Shown here: piece after piece, positions 8,907 through 19,114 of the stretch
Layout: each line of letters starts with the position of its first letter
How positions within the stretch are numbered: the stretch's first letter is position 1
Source: MSPOR6 sp964652195
GTDB taxonomy: Bacteria > Poribacteria > WGA-4E > WGA-3G
Length of the DNA stretch: 64,000 bases
Direction of reading: 5' to 3'
Assembly: GCA_964652195.1 (NCBI GenBank)
Contig: CAZZBB010000106.1
Location: forward strand, 67,930 to 131,929
The notes under the pieces: generated by a model
What the model saw: the letters and a program-made list of their open reading frames with translations, nothing else
Databases searched by the model: none
What the model was told of the DNA's origin: nothing
Program-made: the position numbers and the translations under genes

Positions 8907-9762
8907 ATGAGATCAGAACACCTTCCGTGGCATAGAATAGTGAATTATCTGTTCGGAGGACTCTTTTTTATCACTATCGGGTATTGGGTGAAAAAGAATC
9001 TTATTATATATGATGAAAAAGTACTCATTTCTTGGTATGAATCTTCCTATCTATCAATCTCTTTTCCGCTGTGGTGTGTAAATCTAATTGCCGGGTCACT
9101 CCTACTTTACACACTTCTTTTGATACTTCCCAAATTTACACTATTGCAACAATACAGGAGACAAGCTCTTGTTTTTAGCATTTTGCTACCGATCTGTACA
9201 TTGCCACTGTATGCCCAATTTAACGATGTAAAACGGCTTTCAGATGTATATAGCATGCTTGTTATTAGTGTTGGGATAGCCTTATGTTTTCGCGGATTAA
9301 TTGGCATGCAACTCTCTCATATTCATAAAATCTGCTCTCATATTGTCCAATGGATCCGCAATGTTCGCACACGTACATTTATGATTGGGGTATCTATCGG
9401 ATGTGTGCTGATCTGTGGTTCCATCTCGTGGCATCTGTTTGATGGTATACCTGGATTTATAGACAGTTGTTCATACATGTTCCAGGCGCGCTTGTTTGCA
9501 CACGGGATGCTTTTTGCCCCACTTCCTCCCGAAACCCAATTTTTTGAAGTCGGGAATACTATCCTTTCCGAAAAATGGTATACGGTATATCCGCCAGGGT
9601 ATCCTGCAGTATCCATTTAACGTACCCTTTGCCAATCCGCATATCTACGCAAAATATATTAAAGACGAAAACAAAAAACTCGCAGATAAATTTCCAGACT
9701 ACCGATACTTTATCGCTGATGAAAATGATGTCGTTGTAGAGGTCTCTATGGATGAACTGTGA
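8907..9762 (+). pseudogene. Internally deleted ArnT/PMT-like membrane glycosyltransferase
   Basis: The ATG at 8907 opens a multi-helix membrane protein. Several hydrophobic segments are followed by GFIDSCSYMFQARLFAHG and, near 9590, YTVYPPGYPA. These motifs resemble the acidic first loop and the PPGYP segment of lipid-linked-sugar glycosyltransferases of the ArnT/GT39 type. The frame then ends at 9620. Immediately afterwards, in another frame, comes VPFANPHIYAKYIKDENKK up to a TGA at 9762, which looks like the soluble C-terminal tail of the same kind of protein. Such enzymes are usually 500 residues or more, so several hundred residues have been lost at the junction. An upstream in-frame ATG at 8760 lacks conserved sequence. 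Confidence 0.6.
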
Positions 9763-10273
9763 TACCAAGTCCAATAGAACTTCACCATGAAATTACCCAA
9801 TTACATAGTTAATCTTCATGCAGTCCAACAACTGATGTGGTAAGAAAAACTTTTGGCAAAATTTGACAATAGCAATATTAGAGAGTATCCTATATAAAGT
9901 GCATCCGAAATTGTGTTAAGGGTGTACAGATATTTTATTATGTGTACCAACGGGGTACCATAAACCTAATCTGTAGTATTTACTGAGTAAAACACGAAAC
10001 TTTTTCAGTAAATATCGCAAAGAAATTGAAACACGGACTATTTGAGCATAAATATACCTACTTAGAACATCCTACCTACTCTATGAAGTTGACAAAACTT
10101 TACTTATGATTCTCTAATTCCATAATTCCACCCCTTCTAAATTCCTATATAAATTGACTTAAGATTTTGATTTTTAGTCTATACCCTATTTGTGTCTATT
10201 TGTAACGTGAGTTGGGTATAAGCAATATTGGGCATAGAAGATAATTCCATTTCTGATAATCAAAATCTCTTAA

Positions 10274-10304
10274 TGTAGCATAAACTTCCAGTTTGTGCGG
10301 TATT
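10274..10304. repeat. Dispersed short palindromic repeat, copy 2 of 3
   Basis: TGTAGCATAAACTTCCAGTT followed by TGTGCGGTATT, the near reverse complement of 4269-4304. The flanking 9763-10273 stretch is AT-rich and I see no gene in it. Confidence 0.6.
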
Positions 10305-10364
10305 TCAAGACATACATTACAACTACAGAGTTGTTTAGTTTTAAGTACTATCAGTCCCTGAGTG

Positions 10365-10566
10365 TTACTGATAGTAGATTTCGTAGGGAATCAACGCAGC
10401 ATGCGCATATGGCATGCTGCGGGGTTGAACCCGGGGAAGGTCAAAAGACCTTCATACCCGGGGAACGCCTACAGGCGTTCATACCGTTGATTTCTGATTG
10501 TGAAACCCAACACTTCCTGTATGTCCAGCTTTACATGTTGGGTTTCGTTCCTCAACCCAACCTACA
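10365..10566. repeat. Hairpin-dense repeat element, long copy
   Basis: An intergenic element containing nested hairpins: GCAGCATGC/GCATGCTGC, AAGGTC/GACCTT, GAACGCCT/AGGCGTTC and ACCCAACA/TGTTGGGT. It ends with CTCAACCCAACCTAC. A shorter version with the same order of blocks lies at 40320-40451, which begins GTAGGTTGGGTTGAA. Together the two suggest an element bounded by inverted repeats TAGGTTGGGTTGA/TCAACCCAACCTA. A reading frame crosses it (10295-10588) but has no protein-like features. Confidence 0.65.
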
Positions 10567-10683
10567 GGTATTTTATATAGAAATGTGAAAAAATATAGCA
10601 GAAAACACGAAAACTAATAACCCTATTACAACTATTCATCGAATAGACATTTATAGAAATGCTATAAGAAAAGGATTTAAAGT

Positions 10684-12534
10684 GTGAACATAATGGATAC
10701 TCATAACTCTGACGCTGTCAACACAGAATCAGAACATCACCCCTCAGCAATAAAGACGTTGCGACAGTTTTTCTTCGTCGCTTGGAAAGTTAGTCCATTC
10801 GGGGCAATTTTACAAGCACTTCTAACACTTTTTCACGGTTTTATCCCTGTCGGAATTCTCTGGGCAAGCCGAGGGTTAGTAAATCTTATTACCAGTATTC
10901 TCGCTCAGGACATAGATCCAAGTTTAGAAACTGCTGCACCGTGGATCATTGCATTAGTTCTTTTGGCAACTGTCAGAAATATAACAGGAACTTACGATGG
11001 ATATTTGCGGTGGAAAATGCAGAACCTTATTAGCATGCATCAACAACACGCTCTACTTGAAGCCGCAACCCGTATTAACTTTTCCGTTTTTGATCAACCC
11101 AAGACGTACGATTTGATACAAAGGTCTAAACAGGCTATGGGGCATCGTCTAACCAATATTTTACGATTCATAACGGAAATTGGTCAGCTTTGTGTGACGC
11201 TTGTAGGGTATGGTGTTCTTCTTTGGATAGCAGATCCGCTACTCGTCCTTGTCGTGGTGTTACCAGCAATTCCTTCTGCTTGGTACAAAACTAAAACAGC
11301 CGAAGACAGATATGCCTATGATTACCAAGCCACACCTGTTCGACGTATGATGGATTATATGATCGGTCTCTTACTCGGCACTTCCTCTGGACAGGAAGTA
11401 CGAGTCTATGGGCTTTTTGACCGACTTTTCGGACGTTGGCGAACAAACCACCAAAAATGGCGAAAAGAATCACTTGCAATGATATGGATCGAAGCAAAGG
11501 CATCAATTGTTACAACTATCGCAGAAATCGTTGCCTATGCCATAGCAATAACTATTCTTGCGGCACGTATTGTAGACGGTCAGTTGACACTTGGAGATTA
11601 CGTTGTACTTACAGGGGCAGCAGCAGCATTCCAAGGAAATCTGGAAGGCTTACTTAGACAAATACAACGTATACTTGATGACTTACCGCTACTTCGCGAC
11701 TTATACTTTTTCTTAGAACGCGCTAAAAGTGATCACATTGAGGTTGGTACAGAGAAGTTCCCTCAACCTTTACAACAAGGGTTAGAGATTCGTAATCTAC
11801 GTTTCAGATACTCGGAAGCAACCGAAGATATTCTGAAAGACATAAATCTCCATGTGCATCCTGGAGAAATAGTTAGTATCGTAGGTGTTAACGGAGCCGG
11901 AAAATCAACTCTCATAAAATTACTGCTCGGATTATATCAACCTGATGACGGTACAATCTGCTACGATGGCAAGAATTTACAATCAATTGATCCTGAGCAG
12001 ATAGCAATTAACTGTAGTGCCGTATTCCAAGATTTTGCTCGATTTAGAAGACCTGTGCGGGAAGAATTGCTTCCTGGACCTCCAAACTTCACTATAGACG
12101 ATGATGAACTTACGGATGTTATCAAGGCAGTTGGGATTGGGGAACGTTTCCAAACCTTCCCACTCGGTTTAGATACATTTTTAGAACCTTCACTCGGTGA
12201 AGAAGGTAAAGGGGTCGAGTTATCTGGTGGAGAATGGCAGAAAATTGCACTCGCACGGGCATTGGTGCGAAAACCACAAATCCTCGTGCTTGATGAACCG
12301 ACCGCTGCTTTAGACCCCCAAGCTGAAGTTGAACTCTACAAACGTTTTGTTCAACTGGCTGCAGGACGAATGACGTTTCTGATTTCACATCGAATTGGAT
12401 CTGCACGACTTGCAGATCGTATCTTGGTATTGGATGCTGGACGTATTGTTGAAGATGGCACACATGAAGCACTGCTCACGAAAGCCGGTCTTTATGCACA
12501 ATTCTTTAACGCACAAGCACATTGGTACCAATAA
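10684..12534 (+). CDS. ABC exporter half-transporter (permease plus ATPase)
   Basis: A 616-residue fused ABC exporter. Residues ~30-330 form the six-helix transmembrane domain and ~365-600 the ATPase. Walker A is GVNGAGKST (around residue 400), the signature LSGGEWQ (~512), Walker B ILVLDEPTAALD (~535) with its catalytic Glu, and the H-loop SHR. I take the GTG at 10684 as start because AAGG lies at suitable distance; an in-frame ATG three codons on is the alternative. A second half-transporter with the same LSGGEWQ signature follows about 140 bp downstream, and a MacB-like permease after that. This suggests a heterodimeric exporter; the substrate (lipid, peptide or drug) cannot be inferred. 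Confidence 0.9.
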   Translation: MNIMDTHNSDAVNTESEHHPSAIKTLRQFFFVAWKVSPFGAILQALLTLFHGFIPVGILWASRGLVNLITSILAQDIDPSLETAAPWIIALVLLATVRNITGTYDGYLRWKMQNLISMHQQHALLEAATRINFSVFDQPKTYDLIQRSKQAMGHRLTNILRFITEIGQLCVTLVGYGVLLWIADPLLVLVVVLPAIPSAWYKTKTAEDRYAYDYQATPVRRMMDYMIGLLLGTSSGQEVRVYGLFDRLFGRWRTNHQKWRKESLAMIWIEAKASIVTTIAEIVAYAIAITILAARIVDGQLTLGDYVVLTGAAAAFQGNLEGLLRQIQRILDDLPLLRDLYFFLERAKSDHIEVGTEKFPQPLQQGLEIRNLRFRYSEATEDILKDINLHVHPGEIVSIVGVNGAGKSTLIKLLLGLYQPDDGTICYDGKNLQSIDPEQIAINCSAVFQDFARFRRPVREELLPGPPNFTIDDDELTDVIKAVGIGERFQTFPLGLDTFLEPSLGEEGKGVELSGGEWQKIALARALVRKPQILVLDEPTAALDPQAEVELYKRFVQLAAGRMTFLISHRIGSARLADRILVLDAGRIVEDGTHEALLTKAGLYAQFFNAQAHWYQ

Positions 12535-12603
12535 TAAAGTGAGTTTGATAATAGGTATATGAACTTCTTTTTCTAAAATACTGATCTTATAGACCTGGTA
12601 GGT

Positions 12604-12618
12604 GCGGTTTCTAACCGC
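12604..12618. repeat. Small hairpin GCGGTT-TCT-AACCGC
   Basis: A perfect 6-bp stem with a 3-nt loop in the gap between the two ABC transporter genes, preceded by CTGGTAGGT. It has no T-run. It could be an intergenic repeat or an attenuating hairpin. Confidence 0.45.
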
Positions 12619-12672
12619 CCAAATTCAAAAACATGAATGATCAAACTTGTAATAATAGGAAGATTTCTACCC

Positions 12673-14523
12673 ATGCAAAATATTAAAGACAAATTAAAAT
12701 CGTGGAGTTCAGCAGCCAAAGAAGCCTTATTTGCCTATGGTCGAACTTTTGCAATTATTTGGAAAAGCGGTTCACTCTCACTCATAGGTATGATGCTTCT
12801 TACCCTATCGCTCGGTGTACTCCCTGCTATTGAGTTCTTCGTAACAGAACGTTTAGTAAATTCAATCACGGCTGCTATAGGTGATACCAGTTGGTGGCAG
12901 CAAGTAGTGCCGTGGTTAATCGCTCTACTTGGATTACAAATCTTTAGGACACTTGTTGACCAGTTAGGGGAACCACTACGTCTTGACGTTAGAGAAAACA
13001 TAGAAATATGGATCACTGAAAAGATCGTTCAGAAAGCCAATGCAATAGAATTGACTAAGCTACAGACAGCAGATTTTCAAAATGCAGTGGAAAGAGCACG
13101 GTCAATGTCAGGTGATGAACTTGATGAAATCGCATGGTGGATTGTTGATAGCATTCAACAAGTCATCAGTGTTGTTGCCCTTGGTATTGTACTCTGGCGT
13201 TACCATCCTCTCTTAGCACTACTTCCTACGTTAACTGGTACCGCTTCTTGGTGGAGTGGTTCACGTTTTGCTGCTAATGCCTACAATTTAGATGTAGAAC
13301 AGACACCACAACGGCGGGAACGAGATGCGTTAGCAGGAATTCTAACGGATCGCGGTGCTGGAAAGGAAATTAGATTATACCAAGCACAAGACTTATGGAT
13401 TGAAAGTTGGCGGAAATTGTGGCAGAAACTCATAAAAGAGCAGCACACCATTGAACGCCGCAAATTTTCGGTACATATTGCGATTGATCTTGGACGCGGC
13501 TTGTTATACGCTTGTTCACTTATATTATTACTACTGGAGGTGTTTCGAGGAGGGTTAACTATTGGAACATATATTGCTGCTGCCGCTGCACTCGTTCAAT
13601 TAGACGGTATTTGGAATAGTACTGTTGGCTATTTTCAAATAATAGGAAGCGAGATGCGACGTTTGTCAGGAAATTTGTACGCATTTTTAGATCGCGATGA
13701 AGGGACTGTCCACGCAATTGCAAAGGACAAACAATCATCAGAAGAATATCAATATTTCCATCAGATAAATACACAGGATCTTCCAAACCTGCAGATACAA
13801 AATATCTCGTTCTTCTATCCAAATGCACAAAATCCAGTGTTAACTGATGTTAACCTTACTTTGAAACAAGGTGAACGGGTTGCATTCGTAGGACCTAACG
13901 GGGCAGGGAAAACCACGTTGGCGCGTATTCTCTTAGGTCTTTACCGTCCACAGATAGGCACAATTCGTATAGGAGACATACCAATAACTGAGGAGAATCA
14001 TAGAGAATGGACAACATATTGTAGTGCAGTTTTCCAAGACTTTATGCAGTATCACCTCACTGCACGTGAAAATATCAATTTCGGAGATTTAATACATCCT
14101 GAACGCATGGAAGTGGCAGCTGTCGCTGGTGGTGCAACTTCAGTGGTTGACGGATTGAGTGAAGGTTATGAGACAATATTAGGTCCTACTTTCGGGGGAC
14201 GTGACCTCTCCGGTGGTGAATGGCAACGTCTTGCAACTGCTCGGAGTTTTATGCGGGAAACACCATGGTTAGTCGTTCTTGACGAACCAACTGCTGCACT
14301 TGACCCGTTAGCCGAACAGGCAGTTTATCAACGATTTATTGAACGGAGTGCCGGACGGACTTCGGTGTTAATTTCACACCGTTTATCTTCCGTTCGTTCT
14401 TGTGATCGGATCGTTGTAATTGACAATGGAAAAGTTGTTGAAGACGGAAACCACGAGACATTGCTCGCAAAAGATGGACTCTATGCTCAATTCTTTAAAG
14501 CACAAGCACAATGGTATGTTTAA
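12673..14523 (+). CDS. ABC exporter half-transporter, second partner
   Basis: A permease-ATPase fusion of about 616 residues. The N-terminal half carries the transmembrane helices (for example LIGMMLLTLSLGVLPAIEFF). The ATPase shows Walker A GPNGAGKTT, signature LSGGEWQ, Walker B LVVLDEPTAALD and H-loop SHRLSS, all intact. The ATG at 12673 is preferred over the ATG at 12637 because AGGA precedes it and the shorter form matches its neighbour's length. Its close relation to the upstream gene, and both ending AQFFxAQAxWY, points to gene duplication and probable heterodimer formation. The MacB-like gene starts 65 bp later. Confidence 0.88.
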   Translation: MQNIKDKLKSWSSAAKEALFAYGRTFAIIWKSGSLSLIGMMLLTLSLGVLPAIEFFVTERLVNSITAAIGDTSWWQQVVPWLIALLGLQIFRTLVDQLGEPLRLDVRENIEIWITEKIVQKANAIELTKLQTADFQNAVERARSMSGDELDEIAWWIVDSIQQVISVVALGIVLWRYHPLLALLPTLTGTASWWSGSRFAANAYNLDVEQTPQRRERDALAGILTDRGAGKEIRLYQAQDLWIESWRKLWQKLIKEQHTIERRKFSVHIAIDLGRGLLYACSLILLLLEVFRGGLTIGTYIAAAAALVQLDGIWNSTVGYFQIIGSEMRRLSGNLYAFLDRDEGTVHAIAKDKQSSEEYQYFHQINTQDLPNLQIQNISFFYPNAQNPVLTDVNLTLKQGERVAFVGPNGAGKTTLARILLGLYRPQIGTIRIGDIPITEENHREWTTYCSAVFQDFMQYHLTARENINFGDLIHPERMEVAAVAGGATSVVDGLSEGYETILGPTFGGRDLSGGEWQRLATARSFMRETPWLVVLDEPTAALDPLAEQAVYQRFIERSAGRTSVLISHRLSSVRSCDRIVVIDNGKVVEDGNHETLLAKDGLYAQFFKAQAQWYV

Positions 14524-14588
14524 GTATAAATTTACAAACAATCCGCACATATCTGTCTATATGATCCTCTATTTCTGGGAGCAAAGAA

Positions 14589-15839
14589 ATGAAACTTTAC
14601 GAAGGGATTTCTACCGGAATCTCCTCTATTTTACAAGAAAAATTACAATCAATACTTACAATAATAGGACTTATCATCGGTGTTGGTGCTGTCTTAGCAA
14701 TGCTTGCTATAGGCGATGGAGCAAAAGTTATTGTCATGCAAGAGTTTGATAAGTATGGGGCAGATTTTATAGTTCGACGAAACCCTTGGATATGGATCGG
14801 AGATAGAACAATACCAAATCGTAGCAGCGAACACTTGAAATATGATGATGTCTTAGCAATCGAAGCTCAATGTCCTGCCGTTGAATTTGTTATACCGAGT
14901 ATCTCTGGTGATTTATTCGCAAAAGTTGATGATGGAATGACAAATTGGGTAGAATATGACGGAGTTAATTCTAACTTTCCAATAGGTATGAAGTGGCAGA
15001 TCCAACAAGGACGTTTCTTTTCAGAAGAGGAATTCTATGATCATAGATTAGTTTGTGTTATTGGAACAGAAGTCGCATCAGAACTATTTGGAAATCAAAA
15101 CCCGTTGGGAAAAGAAATTAAACTCTCACTTCAGGGTGGGAAACCTGTTCGATTTACCATAGTCGGAGTCATGGCGAAAAGAGGAAGAAGTCTACAATAC
15201 GGATTTAGTTGGGATAACATTGTATTCATACCATTAACAACTGCACAAGACAGATTTACTGGAAAAAACCACGTTAATTATCTCAACATTAAAGCTGTAG
15301 ATTCGAAATCTGTCCAGAAAGCTGTTGAAGAAATAAAAGACGTATTAAGAAGACGACATCGAAATCAAGACGACTTCTTTGATATTAGTTTTTCCAGCCA
15401 AGCTGTGAAAAAACTTGATAAAATCAGTCGTATCATCAAGATTATGCTTAGTAGTATAGCAGCTTTTTCATTATTTGTTGGAAGCGTAGGCATAATGAAT
15501 ATGATGCTCGTATCTGTATCCAGACGCACACGAGAAATAGGTATCCGCAGAGCCATCGGAGCAAAACAAAGTGATATTTTCTTGCAGTTTCTGATCGAAA
15601 CTCTTGTGATGTGTAGCATCGGAGGGATATTAGGAATAATACTCGGTATAGGAACAGGGGCCGCCTGTTCACAGATTGCAGTCAAAATCGTAAAAGTTGT
15701 TCCATATTGGCCAATCGTAATTTCTGTACGATGGATGTTTGTTTCTGTTAGTATATCAGTTTTAATCGCTATTATCTTCGGTCTATATCCTGCTGTGAAA
15801 GCATCACAAATATCACCAATTGATGCCTTAAGATCTTAA
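14589..15839 (+). CDS. MacB/FtsX-type ABC transporter permease
   Basis: A 416-residue inner-membrane permease with the MacB architecture: an N-terminal helix (SILTIIGLIIGVGAVLAMLAIG), a large periplasmic MacB core region of ~220 residues, then three C-terminal helices (IMLSSIAAFSLFVGSVGIMN, the VMCSIGGILGIILGIGTG segment and a last one near 385). The family motif MNMMLVSVSRRTREIGIRRAIGA is present in the cytoplasmic loop (around residue 300). It has no ATPase of its own, and no separate MacB-type ATPase or MacA-type partner is seen in the window. GGAG lies before the ATG. It is likely co-transcribed with the two exporters. Confidence 0.87.
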   Translation: MKLYEGISTGISSILQEKLQSILTIIGLIIGVGAVLAMLAIGDGAKVIVMQEFDKYGADFIVRRNPWIWIGDRTIPNRSSEHLKYDDVLAIEAQCPAVEFVIPSISGDLFAKVDDGMTNWVEYDGVNSNFPIGMKWQIQQGRFFSEEEFYDHRLVCVIGTEVASELFGNQNPLGKEIKLSLQGGKPVRFTIVGVMAKRGRSLQYGFSWDNIVFIPLTTAQDRFTGKNHVNYLNIKAVDSKSVQKAVEEIKDVLRRRHRNQDDFFDISFSSQAVKKLDKISRIIKIMLSSIAAFSLFVGSVGIMNMMLVSVSRRTREIGIRRAIGAKQSDIFLQFLIETLVMCSIGGILGIILGIGTGAACSQIAVKIVKVVPYWPIVISVRWMFVSVSISVLIAIIFGLYPAVKASQISPIDALRS

Positions 15840-15890
15840 ATAAGATAGTTCTATAAAACGTAGTCATAGTGTGTTTACATAACAATTTTG

Positions 15891-15981
15891 GCTCATGTAA
15901 AGACTATGTGCTAATTAAGATTTTCAACCCGCATGGTGACTGCTTCCGTTAGAAACGATAGCACATACTTATTACATGAGC
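15891..15981. repeat. Interrupted inverted repeat, about 90 bp
   Basis: GCTCATGTAA (15891-15900) pairs with TTACATGAGC (15972-15981), and inside it ATGTGCTA (15906-15913) pairs with TAGCACAT (15959-15966). The two stems are separated by a 5-nt internal loop on each side, and the apical region is about 45 nt. It lies between the MacB-like gene and the convergent res gene. It could be a transcript-end structure or a small non-autonomous mobile element. Confidence 0.55.
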
Positions 15982-16045
15982 GACAATTTTTTACCTGTTG
16001 GAAGTCCTAACGGGATGAAACTGTCCAAACTATAACAAGTTTTAA

Positions 16046-19000
16046 CTAACATAAGGTTATTCTCCCATCTAAAATAGCATCTAATTCATGTCGAAGTTGT
16101 TGAGGGTCTTTACACTCATAGAATGCCCAGGGTCCGCGCTGTTCTGTTTCACCGAGTTCTTCTCGATTACAGTTGTTAACCGCAGAAACCCATCGCCTGG
16201 CACCTGCATGTTTCGCGCGAGTCTGGTCTGGAGCGTAGCCCTTGGTTTCCAAAAGCAGGTTGACTCCGTTCTGCAGCCTCACTATAAAATCAGGTTCGTA
16301 GTGGTGTGTAATTCCCAAGTACTCATAGGGAATAGTTAATCCAAGGTGGTCGTTCCGCACATAGTATTTTACTGCATTAGATTGCTCCAACCAAAAACAT
16401 GCTGATCCTTCCCATTTTTGGGTATCCAAGACAACTTGATTCACTTGACTACGTTGTGATCCATGACACGCGCGGGTAGTGAAGAAATCCACAGCTGCAG
16501 ATGTTCCGACTGGTTTATAGCGATTTAAAATAGGCGTTAACGGCGTTTCACCTTCTGTTTCGTCTGGTTGAATTGCTGCTACAAGCCGTTCAACAATCAG
16601 TATCACATATTTTTCAAGTCCGATTTCACACCTATTACAACCGCGGAAATCTACTTTTGTGTTAATATAGTCATCAACTAACTTAAATACTTGTGGAAAT
16701 AACCTGTGACGTGATCTTAGTCTGAGTCCGGGATTGTTCTGCGGATCAGGGACAGTTTCACTATCACCGACTAATCTCCAGACAATTTGTCCTGCAATCT
16801 CAAATTTAATTGTCTGTATGTGTGTTGTTCTATAGTATTCTTGGCGATTCTGTGAAGTGAATTCGCCAGGACCTAAAGTGGTAGTTTGCCCAACTTGATA
16901 TCCGACTGCAGCTTTCACAAATACATCTGTAGGGATGTGTTCTAAATCAAGGCGGAGCGGCTCCATTGATTTAATGTCTGCCTTTATTTCGTTTTTTTGA
17001 AGTGCAAAGGCATATCCTTCCACAACTGGAAATCTGATCTCAAAATGCTTCCTTCCTGGCATTGATCGGACATGATTTTTAGGTCTATCGTCTGGTGCGG
17101 GGGTTTCCGTCCGTCTACCTCTGAACGGGATAACTGAAAACGGAATACCGTAAACATCAACATATTCCTCGGTAAGCAACCCCGTTTCTGGGTCTGGGGT
17201 ATAATTCATTCTACGTAATCCGCGCCCGACTACCTGTTCACAGAGCAGTTGACTGGTAAAAGCGCGCAACCCGAAAATATGTGTAACGTTGTTTGCATCC
17301 CATCCCTCGTTTAGCATTGCAACTGAGACAACACATCGTATCTGTGCCCCTGGCTTCCCAGGTTTTCCTATTGTTGCAACAATTTCTCTAAGTGTCTCTG
17401 CGGCTTGTGATGTGCTCTGATTTGGATCTCGACTTTCCGCTTGTGCAAGCATTTTGCTATCAATACGTAGCGTTCGTTTCACGTTTTCGGTGTTTGAAAA
17501 AAGATCGGGAAAAATGGATCCTTGTCCGTAGGCTATTTTTGTTTTCTTTTTTCTCTTTGCTTTTCCGTTGGTATTGCTATCATCAATAACCTCATCCACC
17601 CGTTCACCAGAAATCCTCTGATAGAAATATTCGGCAATATCGGTATTATCGCAGACAATAATTAACACGGGAGGTGTTTTGTCCTGTTCATCCGATGCTT
17701 CTTCAATATATCTAAAACGTTCCGTCCACTGACTTGCAAGTGTTCTCAGGGCATCTTCTGCTTCTCGATAGACGACTTCTGGCTTAGGTTTTCGGGCTCT
17801 GCCAGGTAATCTTTCTGCTGGTAAAATAGCATCATTAATTGTTTTCCATAAGCGAAAGAATTTCGGTTCTGGTCTTCCGGTATTGTCACTCACTGGTAGT
17901 CGAGGTATTTTCGTAATACCGCTTTCAATTGCGTCAACTAATCCAAAATCGCTCACAAGCCACGGAAATGGTGAACCTTCGCTGTAGCCACTTCCCCTAA
18001 TGTAAAACGGTGTCGCTGAAAGGTCAACACAGAATTTAATACCACACCCAACGTTAATCTTGTCTAAACCTTCTACCCAGACAGTTGCATCTTGGCGTTC
18101 CCTTTTTTCCTCTGCAGAGAGTTTTTCCTCAGTCGATGCAGGACGATACGCGTGATGTCCCTCATCGTTTAGCACCATAATAGGCGCGCGGGCATGAAGT
18201 TCTCCTAATACACGTTTGGCAAAAACGTCCGGTGTTTCCTTGCCTTTATTGACAACTGCGTAAGTTTTACCTTCTTCGCTCTGTTCGGATTCAGGTGCAA
18301 ATTGATGCCAATTGGTAACCAACACCTTACCACTATTGAGCAACGGACGAAGTTTTGTTGGAATGAGTTCAAATTCGTCGTAGTAGTTATCAGTATTTTC
18401 GGGACGTAACACCTGTAGGCGTTGTTTGATTGTGAGATTCGGGCAAACAATGAGGGCTGCTACGGGAAAACGTTCATCAGAAGGCACTTTGCCACGATTG
18501 CAAAATGCCCACGCAATGAGCATTGCCATAACAACAGTTTTACCGCTGCCTGTTGCCATTTTACAACCGTAACGGATCAAATCTGGAATATCGAGATCAT
18601 TCGGGGAATCAACTAATTTGGAAAGATCATCTTGGAAAAATTTAGGATTAAAGCGTGGTCCCCTTTCCCTCTGAAGAATTTCGACGAGGTAGATAATTGT
18701 TTCAACTGCTTCGCGTTGACAGAAAAAGAGTCGTCTTAACAGGTCTTCGCGTCCCCAATGCCGTAGCAATTCTTTTGTTATATTCGTAGCACTTTCGTAT
18801 TTTGAGTTACGCCACCGCCGTACATCATCGCGGAGTGCGTTCACAAACGGTAAATCGTCGCGTTGTTCCTCTTGGAAGAGGCTAAGTTGATCGCTACCAG
18901 TACGTTCTGTTTTGTACCAATATCCTGCCGCACGGCGTCCTGGACTCTTGGAAGCTTCACCAGTTTGTGGGTCGTAAATCCAGTGTGCAGTGGGTTCTTC

Positions 19001-19066
19001 GTAGGGACTGCACAAGATCGGTTGTTCTACAGGTTGTATTGGGAGCTGAAGTTGGTCTTGGTTCAT
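16046..19066 (-). CDS. Type III-like restriction endonuclease subunit Res (helicase-nuclease)
   Basis: A 1006-residue superfamily 2 helicase fused to a nuclease. Walker A is ATGSGKT (residues 171-177), the DEAD-type Walker B reads NDEGHHA (~300), and motif VI is QVVGRGLRR. The C-terminal domain contains PDFIVRLQNGVNLLLETKG, an acidic D...E-x-K nuclease core. This matches the Res subunit of type III restriction systems, which translocates on DNA and cleaves when the site is unmethylated. GGAAAT precedes the start. The matching Mod-like methyltransferase is two genes upstream in the same leftward unit (20190-23132), with a DUF2971-like gene in between. Confidence 0.85.
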   Translation of the reverse strand: MNQDQLQLPIQPVEQPILCSPYEEPTAHWIYDPQTGEASKSPGRRAAGYWYKTERTGSDQLSLFQEEQRDDLPFVNALRDDVRRWRNSKYESATNITKELLRHWGREDLLRRLFFCQREAVETIIYLVEILQRERGPRFNPKFFQDDLSKLVDSPNDLDIPDLIRYGCKMATGSGKTVVMAMLIAWAFCNRGKVPSDERFPVAALIVCPNLTIKQRLQVLRPENTDNYYDEFELIPTKLRPLLNSGKVLVTNWHQFAPESEQSEEGKTYAVVNKGKETPDVFAKRVLGELHARAPIMVLNDEGHHAYRPASTEEKLSAEEKRERQDATVWVEGLDKINVGCGIKFCVDLSATPFYIRGSGYSEGSPFPWLVSDFGLVDAIESGITKIPRLPVSDNTGRPEPKFFRLWKTINDAILPAERLPGRARKPKPEVVYREAEDALRTLASQWTERFRYIEEASDEQDKTPPVLIIVCDNTDIAEYFYQRISGERVDEVIDDSNTNGKAKRKKKTKIAYGQGSIFPDLFSNTENVKRTLRIDSKMLAQAESRDPNQSTSQAAETLREIVATIGKPGKPGAQIRCVVSVAMLNEGWDANNVTHIFGLRAFTSQLLCEQVVGRGLRRMNYTPDPETGLLTEEYVDVYGIPFSVIPFRGRRTETPAPDDRPKNHVRSMPGRKHFEIRFPVVEGYAFALQKNEIKADIKSMEPLRLDLEHIPTDVFVKAAVGYQVGQTTTLGPGEFTSQNRQEYYRTTHIQTIKFEIAGQIVWRLVGDSETVPDPQNNPGLRLRSRHRLFPQVFKLVDDYINTKVDFRGCNRCEIGLEKYVILIVERLVAAIQPDETEGETPLTPILNRYKPVGTSAAVDFFTTRACHGSQRSQVNQVVLDTQKWEGSACFWLEQSNAVKYYVRNDHLGLTIPYEYLGITHHYEPDFIVRLQNGVNLLLETKGYAPDQTRAKHAGARRWVSAVNNCNREELGETEQRGPWAFYECKDPQQLRHELDAILDGRITLC

Positions 19067-19114
19067 GAAATTTCCTTAGATGTCGCTGTAACTTGTTTTT
19101 AGGAGTGGATTTAC

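Noticed and set aside
10295..10588. 97-codon rightward frame
   Set aside because: It crosses the hairpin-dense repeat, and its peptide has no domain-like pattern.
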